Positions 40,387-48,826 of a stretch of 53,714 nucleotides of DNA are shown here, one piece after another. The position numbers were made by a program, and so were the translations under genes. The stretch comes from JABDCD01 sp964469525. Its GTDB lineage: Bacteria > Pseudomonadota > Alphaproteobacteria > Rickettsiales > SXRF01. The notes under the pieces are model-generated. The model saw nothing but the letters and a program-made list of their open reading frames with translations, ran no database searches and was not told the origin of the DNA. Each line of letters begins with the position of its first letter. The first letter of the stretch is position 1. The stretch spans positions 1 to 53,714 of the forward strand of contig CAYXYU010000013.1 in assembly GCA_964469525.1 (NCBI GenBank), in the 5' to 3' direction.

Positions 40387-41206
40387 TCCCGTCATCGCGA
40401 GGAGCGCAAGCGACGTGGCGATCCAGCCTATAAAAACTACTGCGCCGCAGACACGGCGCTACTGGATTGCTTCGCTTGCGCTCGCAATGACGGTAGTATC
40501 ATTCCTCTTCTTTGCCCATCCCGCCCTCGCGCAATCCATGACCATCGACCTGGGGGAATCCCCGGGCGGCAGCGCTGCCGGGCGGTTGCTGCAGCTGGTG
40601 ATTCTGCTCACGGTTATTACGCTGGCGCCTTCCATCCTGATCATGATGACGTCGTTCATGCGCATCATCATCGTGCTGTCCTTCCTGCGCAGCGCGCTCG
40701 GCCTGCAGCAGACGCCGCCCAACCAGGTGCTGATCTCGCTGGCGCTATTTTTGACCGCCTTCATCATGGCGCCCGCTTTCGAGAAGGCCTATGACGAGGG
40801 CGTGCGGCCGCTGCTGGAGGAATCCATCACCACCGACGAGGCGCTCGAGCGCATCGGCGCGCCGTTCCATACTTTCATGCTGGAGCATGTGCGTCCCAAG
40901 GATTTGGCGCTGTTCGTCAACATGTCGCCGGGGCTTACCATTGAAAAACCCGAGGACACGCCGTACCGTGTGCTGATTCCCGGCTTCATGATCAGCGAGC
41001 TGAAGCGCGCCTTTGAGATCGGCTTCCTGCTGTTCGTGCCGTTCGTCATCATCGACATGCTGGTGGCATCGGTCCTGATGGCGATGGGCATGATGATGCT
41101 GCCGCCGGTGATGATTTCGCTGCCGTTCAAGCTTATCTTCTTCGTCATGATCGACGGCTGGTATATGCTGTGCGGCAGTTTGATTAAGAGTTTCGGGACG
41201 GTTTAG
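40376..41206 (+). CDS. fliP: flagellar export gate protein FliP with repeat-derived N-terminus
   Basis: 276 residues, about 30 more than E. coli FliP. From residue ~55 on it is normal (ITLAPSILIMMTSFMRIIIV, SALGLQQTPPNQVLISLALF, LIPGFMISELKRAFEIGF, MALGMMMLPPVMISLPFKL with MGM variant). The first ~38 residues (VIARSASDVAIQ ... YWIASLALAMT) come from a palindromic repeat at 40391-40491. They lead straight into the hydrophobic core of the signal peptide (VVSFLFFAHPALA-Q). Either the repeat has become the n-region, or translation starts at Met38 (40487), which has no ribosome site. FliP forms the export pore with FliQ and FliR. Confidence 0.95.
   Translation: MKNNPVIARSASDVAIQPIKTTAPQTRRYWIASLALAMTVVSFLFFAHPALAQSMTIDLGESPGGSAAGRLLQLVILLTVITLAPSILIMMTSFMRIIIVLSFLRSALGLQQTPPNQVLISLALFLTAFIMAPAFEKAYDEGVRPLLEESITTDEALERIGAPFHTFMLEHVRPKDLALFVNMSPGLTIEKPEDTPYRVLIPGFMISELKRAFEIGFLLFVPFVIIDMLVASVLMAMGMMMLPPVMISLPFKLIFFVMIDGWYMLCGSLIKSFGTV
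40391..40491. repeat. palindromic element, GTCAT...ATGAC family, copy 3, inside fliP
   Basis: 101 bp. Left arm GTCATCGCGAGGAGCGCAAG...GATCCAG and right arm CTGGATTGCTTCGCTTGCGC...ATGAC are inverted copies with a few mismatches and gaps. It is in frame with fliP and encodes VIARSASDVAIQ and YWIASLALAMT. Translated repeats of this kind (VIARSxSDxAIQ, RSEATKQS) are familiar as false peptides in many genomes; here one sits in a real gene. Confidence 0.85.
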
Positions 41207-41208
41207 AC

Positions 41209-41445
41209 ATGGATTTTTTACTTTCGGCCCTGACAGTATTGTTCGTGGCGCTGCTGCTGGCGGCGGCGGTGACGTTCGGCTTCGTGCTGCTGGTGTGGTT
41301 CCTGGCGGTGGCATTCGTTATTGCGGCCGGGGTGCTGATCCGGGAATGGTGGCGGCGCTGGCGGTTCGTCCGCAATGCCGAGCAGCGGCCGCCCAAGGTC
41401 ATCGATGCGGAATATAAGGATATTACCCACAGGGAGGATCTATGA
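41209..41445 (+). CDS. small membrane protein, 78 aa
   Basis: Two bases after the fliP stop. The N-terminal half is hydrophobic (LLSALTVLFVALLLAAAVTFGFVLLVWFLAVAF, in two helices), followed by a short basic/aromatic stretch (REWWRRWRFVRNAEQRPPKVID). No family recognised. Overlaps the following lipoprotein gene by four bases, so the two may be made together. It may or may not be flagellar. Confidence 0.75.
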   Translation: MDFLLSALTVLFVALLLAAAVTFGFVLLVWFLAVAFVIAAGVLIREWWRRWRFVRNAEQRPPKVIDAEYKDITHREDL

Positions 41446-41681
41446 AATATTACATGGCATTAGCGGCATTGCTCGCACTGGCCGCCTGCGAGCCGTCCGG
41501 CAAAAGGGATTACGACGCCTCGGCGCGCTGCCAGGCGCTCGGCCATAAGCCCGGCACCCAGGCCTATGATGTCTGTGTCAGCGAGGAGATCGCCGCCCGC
41601 ATGCTGGAAGAGCAGCGCCGCGAATACGAGCAGCGCAAGCAGATGGAAGAGGACTGGAAGCTGCGGCGGCACCAGTTTTGA
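41442..41681 (+). CDS. small lipoprotein, 79 aa
   Basis: Signal peptide MKYYMALAALLALAAC with a good lipobox (LAAC, Cys16), so mature protein is lipid-anchored. The rest is charged: two more Cys (ARCQALG, YDVCVSEE) might form a disulfide, then a helical tail EEQRREYEQRKQMEEDWKLRR. No family recognised. Overlaps the membrane-protein gene upstream by ATGA. Last gene of the plus-strand block. Confidence 0.8.
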   Translation: MKYYMALAALLALAACEPSGKRDYDASARCQALGHKPGTQAYDVCVSEEIAARMLEEQRREYEQRKQMEEDWKLRRHQF

Positions 41682-41684
41682 TTC

Positions 41685-41957
41685 TCAGGCTGTTGGCCTG
41701 GCTGTAAAACAATCATCGTTCACCGCTTCATTCCACGCATAGCTGTCGATGCCGGTGACGCGCGCGGCGGGCGGGCCTTCCTTGCAGGCTTCGATCATCG
41801 CGTCGATATGCTCGCCGGAGAAAACGGCTTCCACCGTGCCGTCGCTGCGGTTGCGTACCCAGCCTTTGAGCTTTAGTTCGCCGGCCTTGGCGACGGTCCA
41901 CGCCCGGTAGCCTACACCCTGCACGCGCCCGCTGATGACGACGCGGATGGCGGTCAT
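41685..41957 (-). CDS. acyP: acylphosphatase
   Basis: 90 residues. The phosphate loop GRVQGVGYRAW (Arg, Gly) and the catalytic Asn in KGWVRNRSDGTVEAVF are intact. Cleaves acyl phosphates such as acetyl phosphate. Convergent with the lipoprotein gene, three bases apart. Confidence 0.92.
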   Translation of the reverse strand: MTAIRVVISGRVQGVGYRAWTVAKAGELKLKGWVRNRSDGTVEAVFSGEHIDAMIEACKEGPPAARVTGIDSYAWNEAVNDDCFTARPTA

Positions 41958-41981
41958 AGCTCCTTCTCCTCGTTTATCATT

Positions 41982-42085
41982 CCCTCTCCCACTTGTGGGA
42001 GAGGGTTAAGGTGAGGGCACTTGAGTCAAGGTACGCAAGGAAGCGCCCTTACCCCCCCCCGCCCTCTCCCGTAAACGGGAGAGGG
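41982..42085. repeat. CTCTCCC palindromic repeat, double copy
   Basis: Two hairpins (CCCTCTCCCACTTGTGGGAG... at 41982-42005; CCCTCTCCCGTAAACGGGAG... at 42062-42085), inner pair GGTGAGGGCAC / GCGCCCTTACC, and a C9 run. It fills the gap between nnr and acyP, which are on the same strand, so it probably terminates nnr. Confidence 0.75.
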
Positions 42086-42092
42086 GGAAGTT

Positions 42093-43553
42093 TTACGCAT
42101 ACAATTTTTTCAGCGCTACCGGCAGCAGGGCGGGCAGGTCTTCGGCGATGAGGCCCGGGCCGAAGGCGCTGGCGGCTTCGCCCTGCAGCCAGACACCGGC
42201 GCAGGCCGCCTCGAAAGCAGGCATGCCCTGGGCGAGCAGGCCGGTGATGATACCGGCCAGCACGTCGCCGGTGCCGGCGGTCGCCAGCCAGACCGGGGCG
42301 TTGGCGTTGATGGCGACGCGGCCATCCGGCGCGGCGATCACTGTATCATTGCCTTTAAACACGATGACGGCGTTGCTTTCCTTCGCCGCCTCGACGGCGC
42401 GCTGCGGCTTGAAACCCTGATGCTTGAACAGCCGCTCGAATTCGCCTTCATGCGGCGTCAGCACCACCGGCCCTTCAATCGCAGAAAACAATGATCTCGT
42501 ATCCTTGGCAAAGGTGGTTAGCGCATCGGCATCGAGGACGCAGGGTTTTCTGTGCGAGAGTATCTCCAGCGTGCGCCCACGCGTCGCTTCGCTCACCCCA
42601 TGGCCGGGGCCGATCAACACCGCCGTTATATGTTTATCTTCCAGCAGTGTGTGCAATTGCGAGCCGGTATAGGACTTGGTCATGACGGCGGTCAGCGTCA
42701 TGGCATAGACCGGCAGCGCGTCGGGCGAACAGGCGACGCTGACCAGCCCGGACCCGGCGCGCAGCGCACCGAGGGCGGCCAGCCGCGCCGCGCCGGTGGT
42801 GGCCATATCGCCGCCCATGATCAGCGCATGGCCGCGCGTATATTTATGCGCGTCGGGGGCGGGGAAGGGGAAGCTTTTCTGCCACAGCGACGGGCCATTG
42901 AGCAGGTAAGAGGGTTTGATCCCGACGCCGGGGATGCCGATGTCATAGATATGCAACTCGCCGCTCATCGCCTTGCCGGGCAGCAGCAGGTGCCCAACCT
43001 TGGGGCGCACGAAAGTGACGGTGTGCGCGGCGCGAATGGCGAGCCCCATAATAGAGCCGTTATCAGCATTGACGCCGCTCGGTATATCGATCGCCACGAC
43101 CGGCAGGCGGCTGGCATTGATAGCGGTGATGGCTTCTTTCTCAACACCTTCTACATTACGGGAAAGACCGGTGCCGAAGATGGCGTCGACGATCAGGCGG
43201 CGGTCTTCCAGCAGATCGACGGTGAAGGTACGCGTGGTGCCGCCGGCGGCATTCCAGCGTTCCTTGATGGCGCGCGCGTCGCCTTTGATGTCGAGGACGC
43301 TGCCGGTGACGGCCAGCGTGACATCCCAGCCGCGCTCTTTCAGCATGTAGGCCACCGCGAAGCCGTCGCCGCCGTTATTGCCGGTGCCGCAGACAATAAG
43401 CACGGGGCAAGGCGCATATTTCTGGCAGATGACGTCAAGCACGGCGCGGCCAGCGTTTTCCATCAGCTTCTCGCCGGCAGTGCCGGCGGCAATGGCGGCG
43501 CGGTCAGCGCTGCGGGATTCTTCGGCGGTGAGCAGGGCGGCAGTAGGCAGCAT
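42093..43553 (-). CDS. nnr: bifunctional NAD(P)H-hydrate repair enzyme
   Basis: 486 residues, two domains. N-terminal epimerase (about 1-210; CGTGNNGGDGFAVAYML) turns R- into S-NAD(P)HX. C-terminal ADP-dependent dehydratase (about 225-480; MGGDMATTGAARLAAL, VLDADALTTF, TPHEGEFERL, GTGDVLAGIITGLLAQG) restores NAD(P)H. It repairs damaged cofactors in the cytoplasm. Seven bases upstream is the stop of... its neighbour the LMW phosphatase lies in the same direction on its start side. Confidence 0.95.
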   Translation of the reverse strand: MLPTAALLTAEESRSADRAAIAAGTAGEKLMENAGRAVLDVICQKYAPCPVLIVCGTGNNGGDGFAVAYMLKERGWDVTLAVTGSVLDIKGDARAIKERWNAAGGTTRTFTVDLLEDRRLIVDAIFGTGLSRNVEGVEKEAITAINASRLPVVAIDIPSGVNADNGSIMGLAIRAAHTVTFVRPKVGHLLLPGKAMSGELHIYDIGIPGVGIKPSYLLNGPSLWQKSFPFPAPDAHKYTRGHALIMGGDMATTGAARLAALGALRAGSGLVSVACSPDALPVYAMTLTAVMTKSYTGSQLHTLLEDKHITAVLIGPGHGVSEATRGRTLEILSHRKPCVLDADALTTFAKDTRSLFSAIEGPVVLTPHEGEFERLFKHQGFKPQRAVEAAKESNAVIVFKGNDTVIAAPDGRVAINANAPVWLATAGTGDVLAGIITGLLAQGMPAFEAACAGVWLQGEAASAFGPGLIAEDLPALLPVALKKLYA

Positions 43554-43560
43554 GGCTATA

Positions 43561-44028
43561 TCAACGTTGTTGCAGCTTGATAAGCAGAGGCTCGGCGGCT
43601 TTCTCGATCAGATCCAGCACATGGTCGAAATCGCGCGCCTCGCCGTAATACGGGTCGGGTACTTCTTTTACACCATTCAGCCCTGAGTATTCAAGAAAAA
43701 GACCGGTCTCCGTTCTTTGTCCCGGTGGCTGCATGCGCTCCAGATGGCGCAGATGCTCCTGATCGAGGGCGAGAATCAGGTCGAAATGTTTAAAGTCATT
43801 CGCGGTAACGGTGCGTGCTCGCAGATCGCTGATGTCAATGCCGCGCTGCCTTGCCGCATGAATGGCGCGCGCATCCGGCGGTTCGCCGACGTGATAGCCG
43901 TGCGTGCCGGCGGAATCGACATGGATTTTTTCCGTCAGCCCCGCTGCTGCCACGCGGTGCCGCAGCACGCCCTCGGCGGTGGGCGAGCGGCAGATGTTGC
44001 CGGTACAAACGAATAGCACTTTGCGCAT
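43561..44028 (-). CDS. low-molecular-weight protein-tyrosine phosphatase
   Basis: 155 residues from ATG 44028; an open frame extends to 44835 but that part is a shadow of the sulfate-binding gene. The P-loop VCTGNICRSPTAEG (Cys8, Arg14) and the acid-loop Asp in VPDPYYGE are intact. It removes phosphate from Tyr in proteins, in bacteria often controlling exopolysaccharide export. It precedes nnr by seven bases on the same strand. Confidence 0.93.
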   Translation of the reverse strand: MRKVLFVCTGNICRSPTAEGVLRHRVAAAGLTEKIHVDSAGTHGYHVGEPPDARAIHAARQRGIDISDLRARTVTANDFKHFDLILALDQEHLRHLERMQPPGQRTETGLFLEYSGLNGVKEVPDPYYGEARDFDHVLDLIEKAAEPLLIKLQQR

Positions 44029-44082
44029 GGATATGTCATAAGCGATGGTGAAGGAATTGACAATAATATCAAGGAGCAGAGC

Positions 44083-45072
44083 GTGAGGTTGTGGACGATT
44101 ATATTCATGATGCTGCTGACGGGGTGGGGGGCGCGTGCCGATACCGTTTTCATGCTCAATGTGTCCTATGATCCGACACGTGAATTCTATGACGAATTCA
44201 ACCGGCTGTTTACCGCGTACTGGAAAGAGAAAACCGGGCAGGAGATAAGCGTGCAGCAGTCGCATGGCGGATCGGGCAAACAGGCGCGCTCGGTCATCGA
44301 CGGGCTGCCGGCCGACGTGGTGACGTTGGCGCTGGCCTATGACATTCATGTCATTGCCGAAAAGTCCGGGCGCATCCCGCGCGACTGGCAGGAAAAATTG
44401 CCGCACAACAGTTCGCCCTATACCTCCACCATCGTGTTCCTGGTGCGCAAAGGAAACCCTAAGGGCATTCAGGACTGGAACGATCTGGTGCGGGAAGGGA
44501 TGCAGGTCATTACCCCTAACCCGAAGACCTCGGGCGGTGCGCGGTGGAATTATCTCGCGGCGTGGGCCTATGCCGAACGCACGTTCGGTGGCGATGAAAC
44601 CAAGATCAAAGCCTTCATGCGGAAGCTGCTGAAGAATGTTCCGGTGCTGGATACCGGCGCGCGCGGCTCGACGACCACGTTCGTGCATCGCGGGATCGGC
44701 GATGTGCTGATCACCTGGGAGAACGAAGCCTTCCTGGCCGAGGAGGAAAGCGTGCAGGATCAGTTCTTCATCGTGCGTCCGTCGCTCTCCATTCTCGCCG
44801 AGCCACCGGTCGCCGTCGTTGAGAAGAATGCACAACGCAAAGGAACGCTCGACGTGGCGAAGGCGTATCTGGAATTTTTATATACACCACAGGCGCAGGC
44901 GCTGGCGGCGAAACATTATTACCGGCCGACCGATTCTAATGTCGCGGCGCAATTCGCCTCGCGTTTTCCTGCCATGAGCATGATCACCATCGCCGATATG
45001 GGTGGATGGAAGGAGGCACAAAAAAAACATTTTGACGACGGCGGAACTTTCGATCAAATATACGGACAATAA
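44083..45072 (+). CDS. sbp: sulfate/thiosulfate ABC transporter substrate-binding protein
   Basis: 329 residues from a GTG with AAGGAG before it. Signal peptide (LWTIIFMMLLTGWGARA). Typical Sbp/CysP motifs: LNVSYDPTREFYDEFN, HGGSGKQARSVIDGLPADVVTLAL, TPNPKTSGGARWNYLAAWAYA, VLDTGARGSTTTF. Periplasmic sulfate receptor. No permease or ATPase genes (cysT, cysW, cysA) follow, only a terminator, so it must work with a transporter encoded elsewhere. Confidence 0.93.
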   Translation: MRLWTIIFMMLLTGWGARADTVFMLNVSYDPTREFYDEFNRLFTAYWKEKTGQEISVQQSHGGSGKQARSVIDGLPADVVTLALAYDIHVIAEKSGRIPRDWQEKLPHNSSPYTSTIVFLVRKGNPKGIQDWNDLVREGMQVITPNPKTSGGARWNYLAAWAYAERTFGGDETKIKAFMRKLLKNVPVLDTGARGSTTTFVHRGIGDVLITWENEAFLAEEESVQDQFFIVRPSLSILAEPPVAVVEKNAQRKGTLDVAKAYLEFLYTPQAQALAAKHYYRPTDSNVAAQFASRFPAMSMITIADMGGWKEAQKKHFDDGGTFDQIYGQ

Positions 45073-45101
45073 GCAGCGCTAAGTTAGCACAGGGAGAAAG
45101 A

Positions 45102-45130
45102 GGCCGCCGGAGTTTCCGTCGGCCTTTTTT
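45102..45130 (+). terminator. rho-independent terminator after sbp
   Basis: GGCCGCCGGA and TCCGTCGGCC form a ten-base stem with one mismatch and a three-base loop, followed by TTTTTT. Classical intrinsic terminator, 29 bases after the sbp stop. Confidence 0.9.
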
Positions 45131-45173
45131 ATTCGCCCCTTTCTTCCTTGCCGTCAGGTAGGCACTCCTTATA

Positions 45174-45689
45174 ATGCAGTGCATGAAACAGGATATATTT
45201 CATTACAAAACCATCGTGTCGCCGGTCGGGCCGCTGCGCCTGGTTGCCTCGAGCAGGGGGCTGTGCGCCGTACTGTTCAATAGCGGGCGGGGCAGCCGCA
45301 TCCATTACGAAGGCCCGCTGGAGCGGGATGACCAGCATCCGGTGCTGATGGAAGCGGAAAAACAGATGAACGAATATTTTACGCGCCGGCGCGTGCAGTT
45401 CGATCTGCCACTGGACATGCGAGGTACGCTGTTTCAGATTAAGGCATGGCGGGAATTGCAGAAAATTCCCTATGGCCAGACGATTTCTTATGGGGAGCAA
45501 GCCAAGCGGATCGGCGATATCCGAAAAGCCCGGGCGGTCGGCATGGCCAATGGCCGCAATCCTCTATCCATCGTGGTACCCTGCCACCGGGTGATCGGTG
45601 CCTCAGGGGACCTGACTGGTTTTGGCGGTGGCCTGAAAACTAAGCGCTTCCTTCTCGATTTGGAACGCCAAGCAGTTGCTGCAGCTTAA
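45174..45689 (+). CDS. ogt: methylated-DNA--protein-cysteine methyltransferase
   Basis: 171 residues. The active-site motif is VVPCHRVIGASGDLTGFGGG with the acceptor Cys; the DNA-binding helix RAVGMANGRNPLS precedes it. It transfers the alkyl group of O6-methylguanine to its own Cys in a single turnover. No separate N-terminal Ada domain, so it is the Ogt type. An alternative ATG lies at 45183. Monocistronic by position. Confidence 0.94.
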   Translation: MQCMKQDIFHYKTIVSPVGPLRLVASSRGLCAVLFNSGRGSRIHYEGPLERDDQHPVLMEAEKQMNEYFTRRRVQFDLPLDMRGTLFQIKAWRELQKIPYGQTISYGEQAKRIGDIRKARAVGMANGRNPLSIVVPCHRVIGASGDLTGFGGGLKTKRFLLDLERQAVAAA

Positions 45690-46108
45690 GAAGGTAGATT
45701 TAAGGGGACTTGGAACGCCGGAACTATGTCAGGTCTTTAAAGGAACTGCCATATTCAATATTAATCTAATGGATTAGATCCATTGAATAATGGACTGAAA
45801 TACTTCCAAAATATTTTGTCACCATTTGCGGATTGGCTGCAGACTGCAGCGAGAAATATTTAGTTATATATAGAATACAAATTATTATTTTATTTTCCTA
45901 AAGTAAAAATTTCTATCTGTTATCGCCCTATCATTTGGTAAATTTATTATATTACAATAGGATATATTTATATATTAAAGTTTATCATTAAAAAGCATTT
46001 CCCTTCGTAAAAATAGAAACAATTTGAGATGTATTAGCATAAAATTAAATCATTCCTCCTAAGATGAGCTAACTCGAAAGCTTACTAACCTGTTCCAGGA
46101 GATATAAA
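45690..46108. other. 419-bp AT-rich region before the sapC-tpsBA genes
   Basis: No gene found. Composition falls sharply: from about 45760 to 46080 it is mostly A and T, unlike the GC-rich surroundings. It contains a hairpin at 45753-45788 (ATTCAAT ... ATTGAAT, with inner ATCTAAT-GG-ATTAGAT) and ends with AGGAGATATAAA before the sapC ATG. Several TATAAT-like boxes are possible, so I do not choose a promoter. It looks like a regulated upstream region, or the edge of a transferred segment. Confidence 0.65.
45753..45788. promoter_or_regulatory. AT-rich hairpin or operator downstream of ogt
   Basis: Inner perfect inverted repeat ATCTAAT-GG-ATTAGAT and outer arms ATTCAAT / ATTGAAT. No T run follows, so either a weak terminator for ogt or a protein-binding site for the sapC operon. 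Confidence 0.4.
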
Positions 46109-46915
46109 ATGAAAAAGGCTAATGCATCGCAAGCAGCACAGCAAACCGCACCGGAGGCCAAGCAAGCTGACCAAGCTTCTGGTCTTCCACTGTTTTTTAC
46201 TAAGCCGGCGGTGATTAACCCAACCCGTCATGGTAAAGCCGGCCTGATACCCAATCAGCCATTGAACTTTGCCCGGACGACGAATTCTATCCCATTGAAT
46301 GTCACTGAATTTATTGAAGCAGCGAAATTCTATCCGATTGTTTATACGACGGGCGAACAGATAATCCCTTTGGCGATTACCGGACTGGAAAAGCAGAATT
46401 ATTTCATTACCAAGGACGGCAACTGGCAGTCCAGCGTGTATGTCCCGGCCTATGTTCGCAAGTATCCCTTTGTCTTCCTTGAAGATAAAGAAAAAAACCA
46501 GCTGACGTTATGTATCGACGAAGATGCACCGCAATTTGCCATGGACCTGGATAAAAAAGAAGGCATTCGGCTGTTTGATGGAGAGAAGCCCACGGAATTT
46601 ACTAATAATGCGCTTAAATTCTGCGGCGCTTACCAAGAGGAATTCCGGCTTACCCAGAATTTCACTAACTTACTGAAAGAACTTGATCTGCTTTCTCCCA
46701 ATCAGACCAACGCGGAACTGCGCGCCAGTGGCCGTAAAATCAGCCTCGGGGGATTCCAGCTGGTGGATCAGGAAAAGTTTGGCAAGCTGCCAGATGCCAA
46801 GATACTCGAACTCCATAAGCAAGGCTGGCTGCCCTTGTTCCATTATGGCTTTATGTCGCAGTCTAACTGGCGCCGGTTGCTGGATTTTGCGGCTGTTTCT
46901 GAATCCGCGCAGTAA
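46109..46915 (+). CDS. SapC-family protein
   Basis: 268 residues with AGGAG before the ATG. After a Gln/Ala-rich N-terminal tail (about 1-25) the SapC domain is clear: PLNVTEFIEAAKFYPIVYT, GLEKQNYFITKDGNWQSSVYVPAYVRKYPFVF (in two parts), CIDEDAPQF, LFDGEKPTEF, and the C-terminal GFQLVDQEKFGKLPDAKILEL. Named for a Campylobacter fetus gene linked to S-layer secretion; the molecular role is not established. No signal peptide. It sits 23 bp before tpsB, so it may serve the same secretion pathway. It is more AT-rich than the core genes. Confidence 0.85.
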   Translation: MKKANASQAAQQTAPEAKQADQASGLPLFFTKPAVINPTRHGKAGLIPNQPLNFARTTNSIPLNVTEFIEAAKFYPIVYTTGEQIIPLAITGLEKQNYFITKDGNWQSSVYVPAYVRKYPFVFLEDKEKNQLTLCIDEDAPQFAMDLDKKEGIRLFDGEKPTEFTNNALKFCGAYQEEFRLTQNFTNLLKELDLLSPNQTNAELRASGRKISLGGFQLVDQEKFGKLPDAKILELHKQGWLPLFHYGFMSQSNWRRLLDFAAVSESAQ

Positions 46916-46938
46916 CCTGGAGTAGAAGAACAGGTGTT

Positions 46939-48693
46939 GTGCCAGCAGAGAGATACGGTAAAAAAATAGCGGCGTGCCAGTGGCTTATTAATGGCCTATT
47001 GGCCGCCGTCTTTTTATCCTGTCTGGTTTTTCTGCTTGGTGGACAGGCGATGGCTCAGGCCATTCCGAATGCGGCTGACGCTGGCCGGCTGCAGGAGGAA
47101 ATGAATGATCAGGCTTTGTCACACCCGCCCCAGACTGTTTCCCAAGAAACCACTGTAGAAAAAGAGGAAATCCGCGCTCAGGCACCGCCCGGCGCCGATA
47201 AGATTTTCTTCGTACTTCGCCAGATCGTCATTTCCGGTAGTACCGCTTATCACCATACTGCGTTCGATAAGTATTATAAGGATAAGCTAAATAAAAACAT
47301 TAGCTTCGCGGAAATCTATCATATCGCCGCCGAGATCACCCAACATTATGCACGCGACGGTTATGCATTATCGCATGCGATGGTGCCGCCGCAAACCATT
47401 GAAAATGGTATAGTAAACCTTACCGTCATTGAGGGCTATGTCAGTGAAGTGCATACTGAGGATGATTACCATGAATCCTCAGTAACTCAAGGAATTATCA
47501 AGGGTATCCTAAGTATGCGCCCTTTGAGTGCGACGAAGCTGGAACATGAGATGCTCATGCTTAATGACTTAACCGGACGTAATGTGCGCGCCGTTCTGCA
47601 GGCGGTAGAGAAGCCGGATCCGGCTCCGGGAGAAGTCGCCATTCAATTGATTTTTGATGAAAAACCAGCCAGTGCGGTAGCATATGCCAATAACTACGGC
47701 ACCCGCTACACCGGCCCTCTCCAGCTGGGCGCCCATACCGGGCTGCACGGCGTTTTCCACCCCTATGATCAGGTCAATTTGTCCCTGCTATCCACTGCTA
47801 ATCCGAAAGAAATGCGTTTTGGATCAATCCAATATAAAATGCCGCTGTCAAGCGAAGGGCTCATGTTCGCCCTGTTTTTCAGTGCCAACAAGTCGATCCC
47901 GGGTTATAACCTTAAACCCTTTGAATTAAAAAATACTTCCCATAGCGGCAATGCGCAGTTCTCGTACCCTCTGGTCCGATCCCGCGTCGAGTACCTGTTT
48001 CTGAGCAGTATGTTCGCCTTCAAAGATATTTACAGCCAGCTTTTGGGTGCAGAGCTGTATGAGGATCGCATCCGTAGTATTCGAATCGGTTCAATTTACA
48101 GCGTTTTTGATCGATTGGAGGGCAATACGTTGCTGGATATCGGGTTGGTCCGCGGTATCAACGGCTTAGGAGCGCGGGATACCGGTTCCATTAATCTGTC
48201 GCGGGCTAGTGGGCGCAGTGACTTTACCAAGCTCGAGGCTACGGTGACGCGATCACAGATATTGGATGAAATACAGGTTCATACAGGATTATCCGCGCAA
48301 TACGCATCGGTGCCTTTGCTGTCCTCGGAGCAATTCGGCTTTGGGGGGCAGACTTTTGGTCGTGGCTATGATCCTTCTGAAATTACTGGAGATAGCGGTA
48401 TTGCGGCTTCTCTGGAGTTCCGCTTCATGGAGCTTTCCCCTGCGCAAAAGTGGGGAATCCTTATGCAACCATTTGTATTTTATGATATTGGGCGCTTGTG
48501 GAACCGTACCCCCAATGGCACAAAATCGGTAGGGTCTGCGGCCTCGACTGGATTTGGCGTCCGCTTCACCAGCGGTGAGCATGTCTCAGGTATGCTAACC
48601 CTCGCGAAGCCTTTAACCCATGATGTGGCGGCTTTTACCTTCCCGCATCGCCGCGATCCACGGGCCTTTTTCTCCCTCTCCTACCGCTATTAA
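46939..48693 (+). CDS. two-partner secretion outer-membrane transporter (TpsB, ShlB/FhaC family)
   Basis: 584 residues from a GTG start. An extended signal peptide (INGLLAAVFLSCLVFLLGGQAMAQ) is followed by a spacer and POTRA domains (about 90-250; FFVLRQIVISGSTAYHHTAF, then ARDGYALSHAMVPPQTIENG). The rest is a 16-strand Omp85-like barrel. The loop-6 tip motif is present (FGRGYDPSEI), and it ends in an aromatic residue (SLSYRY), the usual outer-membrane assembly signal. It exports the TpsA protein encoded next. Gap of 154 bp to tpsA. Confidence 0.92.
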   Translation: MPAERYGKKIAACQWLINGLLAAVFLSCLVFLLGGQAMAQAIPNAADAGRLQEEMNDQALSHPPQTVSQETTVEKEEIRAQAPPGADKIFFVLRQIVISGSTAYHHTAFDKYYKDKLNKNISFAEIYHIAAEITQHYARDGYALSHAMVPPQTIENGIVNLTVIEGYVSEVHTEDDYHESSVTQGIIKGILSMRPLSATKLEHEMLMLNDLTGRNVRAVLQAVEKPDPAPGEVAIQLIFDEKPASAVAYANNYGTRYTGPLQLGAHTGLHGVFHPYDQVNLSLLSTANPKEMRFGSIQYKMPLSSEGLMFALFFSANKSIPGYNLKPFELKNTSHSGNAQFSYPLVRSRVEYLFLSSMFAFKDIYSQLLGAELYEDRIRSIRIGSIYSVFDRLEGNTLLDIGLVRGINGLGARDTGSINLSRASGRSDFTKLEATVTRSQILDEIQVHTGLSAQYASVPLLSSEQFGFGGQTFGRGYDPSEITGDSGIAASLEFRFMELSPAQKWGILMQPFVFYDIGRLWNRTPNGTKSVGSAASTGFGVRFTSGEHVSGMLTLAKPLTHDVAAFTFPHRRDPRAFFSLSYRY

Positions 48694-48778
48694 TAAGTCA
48701 TTGATTTGACGATATTTAATTTATCGATTGTTTTATAAGGATTTTTCCCCCAGCGGCAATCGGGAAACTCATAATAAA

Positions 48779-48826
48779 TTAACTATTTTGGCTCACAATA
48801 GTACTTAAAGCTGCTGTAATAGTTAA
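48779..48826 (+). other. inverted repeat in the tpsB-tpsA gap
   Basis: TTAACTATT (48779-48787) and AATAGTTAA (48818-48826) can pair around a 30-base loop just upstream of the tpsA start. Could lower read-through or expose a processing site so that tpsB and tpsA are made in different amounts. Speculative. Confidence 0.35.

Noticed and set aside
44029..44835. N-terminal extension of the LMW phosphatase frame
   Set aside because: The extension lies opposite the sulfate-binding gene; the canonical phosphatase start is Met at 44028, directly before the VCTGNICRS loop.
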